From contig JAJRSV010000041.1 of NCBI GenBank assembly GCA_024278655.1, forward strand, positions 1 through 11,875: 11,875 bases of DNA, written 5' to 3'. The number at the start of each line of letters is the position of its first letter. Positions within the stretch are counted from its first letter, which is position 1. Both the position numbers and the translations under genes were made by a program. The DNA is from Bacteroidota bacterium. Its GTDB lineage: Bacteria > Bacteroidota > Ignavibacteria > Ignavibacteriales > Ignavibacteriaceae. Shown here one piece after another: positions 5,944-11,875 of the stretch. The notes beneath the pieces are model-generated. The model saw only the letters and a program-made list of their open reading frames with translations. It searched no databases and was not told the origin of the DNA.

Positions 5944-7485
5944 TTACTTCATCAGCATAAGCTTTTTAGCTGCTGTAAATTTACCTGCGGTTAGTTTGTA
6001 AATATATACACCGCTTGGCAGATTGGCTGCGTTAAACTCTACGGTATAATTTCCTGCGGGTTTATTTTCATTTACTAATTCCGCTACTACCCTGCCCAAT
6101 ATATCATATACTTTTAATGTAACGTGACCACCTTCTTTTATTGAATAATCTATTTTTGTTGTTGGGTTAAAGGGGTTGGGGTAGTTTTGACTTAGTGAGT
6201 ATTCTAATATTACTTGCTCATTATCATTAATCGATGATACTTTATCCTTTACAGCAATAAGATTCTGCTTATGGTTTTGTGTAAGGGAACTTATATGTGT
6301 ACCAATATAAAGAGTGCCGTCAGACCCTATAGCCGGATCAGAATCATATTCATAATCTCCCAAATCAAGTGTCCAGAGTATCTCACCATTACTGCTTATA
6401 CAATAAAAGTTACCTGCAGTACTTGAACCGCAGTATATTTTACCTTCTGCATCACAAACTAAACCGTGGTCTATGTAATAGTCCTCCCAATCACCTTCGA
6501 AGGGTGTTACCCAATTTTCATTTCCATAATAATCCAGTGAGATTATGCAATTTCTTTCTTCGGAATTTATATCCTTTCTCGCATTAATAATTATATTTCC
6601 TTTTCTATCCATAGTTGGAGCAGCATAAGGTGTTACCCAGTTTACCTGGTAACGCCAATCTACCGTTCCATCAGGATTGATACAATAAAGATAATCTTTA
6701 TAGTATAAACTATCAGTGCCGAAAACATATATCTTGTTCGCATTATCCACAAGTGGTATTCCCCAATTGTGCGTTGCGAATTCATAAGACCAGTAGATAT
6801 TACCATTTAAATCCGAAGCATTTAATGCACCCGGTCGGTTATTAAATCCACCTGTCCAAAAATACATCGTGTCGCCTCCGGTTGAGAAAACCATTCCTGG
6901 TATAAGATCAGGGATTGTTATTTTATTTTTTATTCCACCTTCGGAGGAAATTATAAAAAGCGTATCTCCTACACCTATATATAAATCCCCGTTTTTAGCA
7001 ATAGAATGAAATGGCCATCCACCAGCCCATATTCCCCCGATTTTCCATTTTAAATTACCATTAGAATATAAAGCGTATACTGTTTTATTTCCAGAAAAGA
7101 AATAAACTGTACTATCACTTGTCAATATAGGTCCGCCTGTGTTAGCAGTAGACCCTTCGGTGTTAAATGTCCATAAATCGTAACCATTTTTATCAACTGC
7201 ATAAAAGTAATTTACAGAATCGCCTGATAAAGCACGTGTACCCATATAGAGAACATCGTCATATCCAATAACCGGACCGAAGAGCACACCAAGAGGCATA
7301 TCTTTCCGCCACAAAATATTATTCGTTGAGGGCCCGACAAACTCTGACCTGCCAGTGCCCTGCATATCTCCTCGCAGTATTGGCCACGGTGAATCTGCTA
7401 ATGAGGGCCAGGGAATTTTTACCTGTTCCTGAGAGAAAACAGTGCTTACAATTAGCAGGAAAAGTAAACATATCTTTTTCATCAT
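5944..7485 (-). CDS. PQQ-like beta-propeller protein with T9SS sorting domain
   Basis: This 513-residue secreted protein has a signal peptide (MMKKICLLFLLIVSTVFS) that leaves Gln19 first. Residues about 25-415 are propeller blades: repeated units of D/NGxLYIG, YxxNxxGNxxWxY and similar (AVDKNGYDLWTF, ALYSNGNLKWKI, CINPDGTVDWRY, SLDYYGNENWV, CISSNGEILWTL). These match PQQ-like or quinoprotein-type repeat proteins. The quinone-binding residues of true dehydrogenases are not recognisable, so it is more likely a binding or structural propeller. Residues about 427-513 are a type-A sorting domain (LSQNYPNPFNPTTKI, LKVYDILGRVVAELVNE, LPSGVYIYKL, ending KKLMLMK). It starts 9 bases after the stop of the upstream sorted protein, which indicates an operon. 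Two adjacent ATGs (7485, 7482) are possible and no ribosome site is seen, so translation may depend on the upstream gene. Confidence 0.9.
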   Translation of the reverse strand: MMKKICLLFLLIVSTVFSQEQVKIPWPSLADSPWPILRGDMQGTGRSEFVGPSTNNILWRKDMPLGVLFGPVIGYDDVLYMGTRALSGDSVNYFYAVDKNGYDLWTFNTEGSTANTGGPILTSDSTVYFFSGNKTVYALYSNGNLKWKIGGIWAGGWPFHSIAKNGDLYIGVGDTLFIISSEGGIKNKITIPDLIPGMVFSTGGDTMYFWTGGFNNRPGALNASDLNGNIYWSYEFATHNWGIPLVDNANKIYVFGTDSLYYKDYLYCINPDGTVDWRYQVNWVTPYAAPTMDRKGNIIINARKDINSEERNCIISLDYYGNENWVTPFEGDWEDYYIDHGLVCDAEGKIYCGSSTAGNFYCISSNGEILWTLDLGDYEYDSDPAIGSDGTLYIGTHISSLTQNHKQNLIAVKDKVSSINDNEQVILEYSLSQNYPNPFNPTTKIDYSIKEGGHVTLKVYDILGRVVAELVNENKPAGNYTVEFNAANLPSGVYIYKLTAGKFTAAKKLMLMK

Positions 7486-7494
7486 ATTATTAGC

Positions 7495-8637
7495 TTACTT
7501 TAATAATATTAACTTTTTTGTATCAACAAAATTTCCTGCTTTCATAATATAAAAATAAACACCGCTTGGCAAATTGTCGCCGTTAAATTCTATTTTATGT
7601 TTTCCTTTAATCATATAGTTATTTAATAGTTCAGCCACTTTAATACCTGTTGTATTATATAGCGATACATTAACAAACTCTCCTTTTTGTAAACTAAATT
7701 CAATCAGTGTTGTTGGATTAAAAGGATTTGGATAATTCTGATAAAGAGTATTGGAAAAATTATTATTGTTTACACCATCCTTATATAGTCCCACACTAAT
7801 TCCTAAAGCTTCTGTGAATTCTGATTCCCTTGTACCATTATTTGCTGCAACTTTATAGTAAGCTGTCATTGGTCCGTTTACTGCTAAATCTAAATCAATA
7901 TAATTAGTACAGTTCATACAAACGGTTTCAATTTTTGTAAATACTCCTGGATTATTACCGTTTGGGACAACACTTCTATAAATTGTATACCCGGTCCACC
8001 AATCTTCAGGATTAGCAGATGGAGACCAACTTAAATATGGATGCCCTTCAGAGGAAGTCAGTTGAAAATTTTCCGGACTTAAAGGTTCCAGTTCTTCCCT
8101 TATTTGTTTAATCCAGTTTTTTTCTTCCCAAATAGATGTTTCATCAGGAAATGGAATTTGACTATCTCTATAGTAGAACTTTCCGGTAGATACGTCGAAA
8201 TCAATTCCAATATCACCAGGTTTCCCAGGTAAGTTAAAATTTTCACATAAATCTGATGTACGGTAATCAATATAGAAAAGGTCCTTAAATATTCCATCAA
8301 CTTTTGCAGTAAATGAGTACCAACCCAATCCAAAGGTCCATTCCTCAACGGAAGGAGGATAATCGCCCCAACATGCATAAAAGTCTAGTATTATGTTGTT
8401 TGAAGTAGTACTATAAGAACCACCGTCATATAATGTAGTTAAATCGTGAATGTTGTCTTCGCAAGGTTGAACTGCAAGCCAGCATAAGTTACTTTCCCTT
8501 ACCATCTCAATTTCCACAAGCGAATTATTAACATTATTCTTAATGGCAAAAGATATTTCTCCACCTCTTATAAATTCTTGCGCTAAAATATTTGATATAT
8601 ACAATAATATTATAATTATAAATAAGTATTTATTCAT
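7495..8637 (-). CDS. T9SS-sorted secreted protein with unrecognised N-terminal domain and FN3-like domain
   Basis: This is a 380-residue protein from the ATG at 8637, chosen because GGAGGAT precedes it by three bases; the ATG at 8649 overlaps that site. The signal peptide (MNKYLFIIIILLYISNILA) leaves Gln20. Residues about 21-180 form a beta-rich domain with several Cys and Trp residues (ESNLCWLAVQPCED, LDFYACWGDYPP, WTFGLGWYSF) that I do not recognise. Residues about 185-280 resemble a fibronectin type III module (LSWSPSANPEDWWTGYTIYRS ... AYYKVAANNGTRESEFTEAL) with a CMNC pair. Residues about 296-380 are a sorting domain (LYQNYPNPFNPTTLIEF, LPSGVYFYIMKAG, ending KKLILLK). By eye it is more AT-rich than its neighbours. 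It is the first gene of a two-gene leftward unit with the propeller protein. An (AG)15 tract lies about 130 bases upstream. It is probably a cell-surface or released binding protein, substrate unknown. Confidence 0.85.
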   Translation of the reverse strand: MNKYLFIIIILLYISNILAQEFIRGGEISFAIKNNVNNSLVEIEMVRESNLCWLAVQPCEDNIHDLTTLYDGGSYSTTSNNIILDFYACWGDYPPSVEEWTFGLGWYSFTAKVDGIFKDLFYIDYRTSDLCENFNLPGKPGDIGIDFDVSTGKFYYRDSQIPFPDETSIWEEKNWIKQIREELEPLSPENFQLTSSEGHPYLSWSPSANPEDWWTGYTIYRSVVPNGNNPGVFTKIETVCMNCTNYIDLDLAVNGPMTAYYKVAANNGTRESEFTEALGISVGLYKDGVNNNNFSNTLYQNYPNPFNPTTLIEFSLQKGEFVNVSLYNTTGIKVAELLNNYMIKGKHKIEFNGDNLPSGVYFYIMKAGNFVDTKKLILLK

Positions 8638-8640
8638 TTT

Positions 8641-8647
8641 ATCCTCC
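8641..8647 (-). promoter_or_regulatory. Shine-Dalgarno site deciding the start of the sorted protein gene
   Basis: GGAGGAT on the minus strand lies three bases (five from the GGAGG core) before the ATG at 8637. It overlaps the upstream in-frame ATG at 8649, which makes that ATG an unlikely start. Confidence 0.75.
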
Positions 8648-8649
8648 AT

Positions 8650-9123
<474 letters not shown>

Positions 9124-9996
9124 CTACAAGTAATATTTCATCAACCTGATTGCCTGAGAATAGTACCCGCCGCCGAAAAGATTTAAATGATTAAGCACGT
9201 GGTAAAGTTTATAAATATTTTCCCTGTAATCGTAACCGGCGGGAAGGGGAAATGCTTCGTTATAAGCAGCGTAAAACCTAAAATCAAAACCGCCGAACAG
9301 TTTTGTCATCGCTAAATCTGCTTCACGATTGCCGTAATAAACAGCCGGATCGATTAAGCAGGCGTCTCCGTTTTCATCGATCATATAATTGCCGCCCCAT
9401 AAATCGCCATGAAGCAGTGATGGCTGCTCGCCGTTGTCTGTTACTATCTCATCAATCTTATCTTCGAGTTTTAATAATGCCGATTTTAGTTCACTTGTTG
9501 CATTGCCTGATTTTTCAGCTAATTTGTATTGATATAATATTCGTTTATTGAAATAGAATTTTGTCCAGTTACTTTTTTCTTCTTCATCGGCAATATTTAT
9601 TTGCGGGTTTGAGCCGATATAGTTGTCTTCAAAAAAGCCGTAACTGTTTGATGTGTAGCGATGAAGCTGTGCAAATCTTCTTCCGAAGTCTTCCGAAAAA
9701 TTATTTTTCCCCGAACCGGAATGAATGTATTCCAAAAGAATAAAATCTTTATCGTAAGCAATTACTTTGGGAATTCGGATAGCGCCCGGTTTTATCAATT
9801 CCTCGAGTCCGTGGGCTTCCTTAATAAACATATCGCCGGCATGGGAAGAGTTAGTTTTAAGAAAATAAGATTTGCCTTTAGCCGTTGTAATTCTTTCTGC
9901 ATTACTGATGCATCCGCCCCCGATTGAAGCAGTGCCGGTAATTTTATCGTTTAATATTTCTTCAATCTTCCGGTTGATTTTCCCGCTGTAAGTCAT
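9124..9996 (-). CDS. Fructosamine-3-kinase family protein (ketosamine kinase)
   Basis: This is a 290-residue protein of the usual family length. Visible kinase features are the glycine-rich GGGCIS (26-31), a probable ATP-binding Lys47 in SYFLKTN, Glu60 in FIKEAHGL, and the hinge LLEYIHSG (87-94). The catalytic loop is LLHGDLWGGN with D198 and N203, and the metal-binding IDP has D216, followed by AVYYGNREADLAM. The family phosphorylates sugar moieties attached to protein amino groups (fructosamines; in many bacteria ribulosamines and erythrulosamines), which makes the adducts unstable and restores the protein. Its ATG overlaps the end of the upstream phosphatase gene by 35 bases, so the two are co-transcribed and probably translationally coupled. 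Bacterial family members are known to lie beside low-molecular-weight phosphatases. Which ketosamine is the natural substrate cannot be told from sequence. Confidence 0.93.
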   Translation of the reverse strand: MTYSGKINRKIEEILNDKITGTASIGGGCISNAERITTAKGKSYFLKTNSSHAGDMFIKEAHGLEELIKPGAIRIPKVIAYDKDFILLEYIHSGSGKNNFSEDFGRRFAQLHRYTSNSYGFFEDNYIGSNPQINIADEEEKSNWTKFYFNKRILYQYKLAEKSGNATSELKSALLKLEDKIDEIVTDNGEQPSLLHGDLWGGNYMIDENGDACLIDPAVYYGNREADLAMTKLFGGFDFRFYAAYNEAFPLPAGYDYRENIYKLYHVLNHLNLFGGGYYSQAIRLMKYYL

Positions 9997-10477
9997 CTTT
10001 AATTTTCTTTAATAATCCTTTTGATGCATCTTCAATAATATCGAGCACAACATCGAAACCGGCATGCTTGCTGTAGTACGGGTCGGGAACTTCGTCGACG
10101 TTACAATTCGTGCAAAAGTTTACCATCTTCAAAAGCTTGTGCCGGTATTTCCTTTCCATATCGAGTGATAAAATATCCTCGTAGTTCTCCTCGTCCATTG
10201 TTACAATGTAGTCGAACCGCTCGAAATCAGTGGAAGAATTGAACTGCCGCGATATGCTGTCGATCTTGTAACCTCTTTCGGCAGCAAACTTTATCATCCT
10301 CGAATCAGCAGGTTCGCCGCTGTGGTAATCGATTGTTCCGGCGGAATCGACCTCGATTAAATGAGAAAGTTTTTCCTCTTTAATCAGCTTTTTCATCACC
10401 GCTTCGGCGGCGGGAGAACGGCAGATATTTCCCATACAAACGAACAGAATTCTTTTTTTATTTACTTCTCTTTTCAA
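9962..10477 (-). CDS. Low-molecular-weight protein-tyrosine-phosphatase family protein
   Basis: This 171-residue cytoplasmic enzyme has the P-loop at the N-terminus: VCMGNICRSP with nucleophile Cys14 and Arg20 (C-x5-R). The general acid is D132 in EVPDPYY, followed by the conserved aromatic pair Y134-Y135. Family members hydrolyse phosphotyrosine or phosphoarginine, and some remove phosphate from sugar phosphates. Placed directly before a fructosamine-kinase-family gene, and overlapping it, this one may dephosphorylate ribulose- or erythrulose-phosphate-type precursors or adducts; that is inference. The start is a TTG at 10477, with an in-frame TAA immediately before it and no ATG before the catalytic loop, so a non-ATG start is forced if the sequence is correct. 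The gene is divergent from the GHL10 glycosidase gene across 86 bases. Confidence 0.92.
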   Translation of the reverse strand: MKREVNKKRILFVCMGNICRSPAAEAVMKKLIKEEKLSHLIEVDSAGTIDYHSGEPADSRMIKFAAERGYKIDSISRQFNSSTDFERFDYIVTMDEENYEDILSLDMERKYRHKLLKMVNFCTNCNVDEVPDPYYSKHAGFDVVLDIIEDASKGLLKKIKDDLQRENQPED

Positions 10478-10563
10478 TTAAGATTTCTCGTAATATTTTT
10501 CTAAATTTTACTATTAAATTACTAAAATAGTGTGTAAACCTTTAATACTCAAAACCATTCTTA

Positions 10564-11875
10564 ATGCTTAAACTATTTGGCTTTTTTCTGATCGGTTTAT
10601 TCCTGAATTCAGCAGCAGGGCAGAGTGTTTTGCCAAAGCGTGAAATGCGCGCTGTTTGGATTGCAACCATTTCGAATATCGATTGGCCTTCCTCAAAATA
10701 TCTTTCAACCGCTGAAAAGATTAACGAACTTACCGATCTTTTCGATAAGCTTAAAGAGATTGGAATAAATGCGGTTTTTTTTCAGGTAAGACCGGAGAGT
10801 GATGCGTTGTACGATTCTCCTTACGAGCCATGGTCGGGATGGCTTACCGGAAAGCAGGGAAGAGCACCGGAGCCGTATTTCGATCCGCTGAAGTTAGCCG
10901 TTGAAGAAGCACACAAGCGCGGAATGGAACTGCATGCATGGATAAATCCTTTACGTGTTTCAAACGGTTCGTACCATGATTGTTCCGATGGTCATATCTG
11001 CAATGTTCATCCCGATTGGATAATGAAATTCAGTAATTACAAAATGTTAGATCCGGGAATTCCTGAGGTGCGCGAGTATGTTGCGCAGATAGTTTCGGAT
11101 ATTGTAAGAAGATACGATGTTGACGGAGTTAACTTTGACGATTACTTCTATCCGTACAAGCCGGCAATTACAAAAGAAGATTACGGCAGTTATAAAAACT
11201 TTAAGGGTAATTACAAGAGAATAAGTGATTGGCGCAGAGATAATATAAACAAACTGATTAAGGTTGTTCACGATTCGTTAATTGCTTCAAACAAAAAGGT
11301 AAAGTTCGGTATCAGTCCGTTCGGCATTGTGAAGAACAGTTATGCGGGAACAGCCGGGTTAAACTCATACTCCCGTGTTTATTCTGATCCATTACGGTGG
11401 CTGAAAGATAAAACAATCGATTACATCGTTCCGCAGGTTTACTGGACGATTGGAAATAAGAGTGCCGATTACAAAAGCTTAATAAGCTGGTGGGCTTCGG
11501 TTGTTGATGAACAGCATCTTTACATCGGGCAGACTTTAACTTTTGCTGGAAGTAAGATAAAAAGAAATATTGATGACGAAATATTTGCACAAATAGAGTT
11601 AAACAGAAATTACGAGAACATTTACGGCTCGGTGTTCTTCAGTGCTTCAACATTGCTTAAGAATATTTATTCTAAAACAGCGAAACCTATTTTTAAATAT
11701 CACGCACTTGTGCCGAGTCTATCCTACAGGGATTCGATTCCTCCGATGCCTCCGAAAAATTTAAGAGCTTACAATAACGGTAACGGTTTTATTCTTGAAT
11801 GGGATAAAGAGGAGAGAGCATCCGACGGCGATACGGCTAAATTCTATGTTGTTTACAAATTTGATAACCCTGATG
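10564..11875 (+). CDS. Secreted GHL10/DUF187-family glycoside-hydrolase-like protein (3' truncated)
   Basis: The frame is open from the ATG at 10564 to the window end (437 codons), so the C-terminus is missing. The signal peptide MLKLFGFFLIGLFLNSAAG leaves Gln20. Residues about 25-340 are a TIM-barrel domain of the glycosyl-hydrolase-like 10 (DUF187, YngK-like) family. Its hallmarks are KREMRAVWIATISNIDWPS at the start, INAVFFQVRPESDALYDS, the YEPWSGWLTG turn, HAWINPLRV, VDGVNFDDYFYP, FGISPFGI and DYIVPQVYW. Residues 190-192 (NFD) and the nearby acidic positions are candidates for the active site. From about residue 395 an FN3-like module begins (PPKNLRAYNNGNGFILEWDKEE). The family is thought to cleave or bind cell-wall or extracellular glycans, but its substrate is poorly defined. 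A T9SS sorting domain may follow beyond the window. The 86-base divergent gap to the phosphatase gene presumably contains both promoters; none is clear. Confidence 0.92.
   Translation, partial: MLKLFGFFLIGLFLNSAAGQSVLPKREMRAVWIATISNIDWPSSKYLSTAEKINELTDLFDKLKEIGINAVFFQVRPESDALYDSPYEPWSGWLTGKQGRAPEPYFDPLKLAVEEAHKRGMELHAWINPLRVSNGSYHDCSDGHICNVHPDWIMKFSNYKMLDPGIPEVREYVAQIVSDIVRRYDVDGVNFDDYFYPYKPAITKEDYGSYKNFKGNYKRISDWRRDNINKLIKVVHDSLIASNKKVKFGISPFGIVKNSYAGTAGLNSYSRVYSDPLRWLKDKTIDYIVPQVYWTIGNKSADYKSLISWWASVVDEQHLYIGQTLTFAGSKIKRNIDDEIFAQIELNRNYENIYGSVFFSASTLLKNIYSKTAKPIFKYHALVPSLSYRDSIPPMPPKNLRAYNNGNGFILEWDKEERASDGDTAKFYVVYKFDNPD

Noticed and set aside
9661..9927. Plus-strand open frame of 88 codons inside the kinase gene
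   Set aside because: Lies antisense to the conserved kinase sequence and shows no recognisable features.

Overview
The window reads as chromosomal DNA of a Bacteroidota/Ignavibacteriota-type bacterium, most likely an Ignavibacteria relative. Three proteins end in the type IX secretion (T9SS) type-A sorting domain with the QNYPNPFNP signature. Shine-Dalgarno sites are scarce, and one candidate promoter has the TAnnTTTG -7 element. All four ordinary signal peptides leave glutamine at the mature N-terminus, as in the 'Bacteroidetes Q-rule'. The T9SS machinery itself is not here.

Left part (1-4123): the 3' end of a large secreted beta-helix protein with a T9SS sorting domain converges on a beta-helix lipoprotein. 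A short tandem GC-rich repeat lies between them. Divergent from the lipoprotein is a Tat-type metallo-beta-lactamase-fold hydrolase, followed by a small orphan ribbon-helix-helix protein resembling a BrnA-type antitoxin. The sorting domain of the first gene carries a perfect 14-bp-arm palindrome, read in frame inside the coding sequence, and a weaker inverted repeat nearer its end.

Middle part (4235-8637): an exported M15 peptidase is divergent from a tandem-FKBP lipoprotein (periplasmic peptidyl-prolyl isomerase). The FKBP gene converges, across a strong hairpin, on a leftward two-gene unit (8637 to 5944). This unit encodes two T9SS-sorted proteins: one with an unrecognised N-terminal domain plus an FN3-like domain, and one PQQ-like beta-propeller.

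Right part (8650-11875): a roughly 470-base AT-rich gap holds an (AG)15 microsatellite about 130 bases upstream of the T9SS unit. After it comes an overlapping leftward pair, low-molecular-weight phosphatase then fructosamine-kinase-family protein, which looks like a protein-deglycation module. It is divergent from a 3'-truncated GHL10/DUF187 glycosidase-like secreted protein. Most genes act at the cell envelope or outside the cell. I see no defence system, complete IS element, CRISPR array, tRNA or rRNA. The most unusual signals are the in-frame palindrome and the microsatellite.
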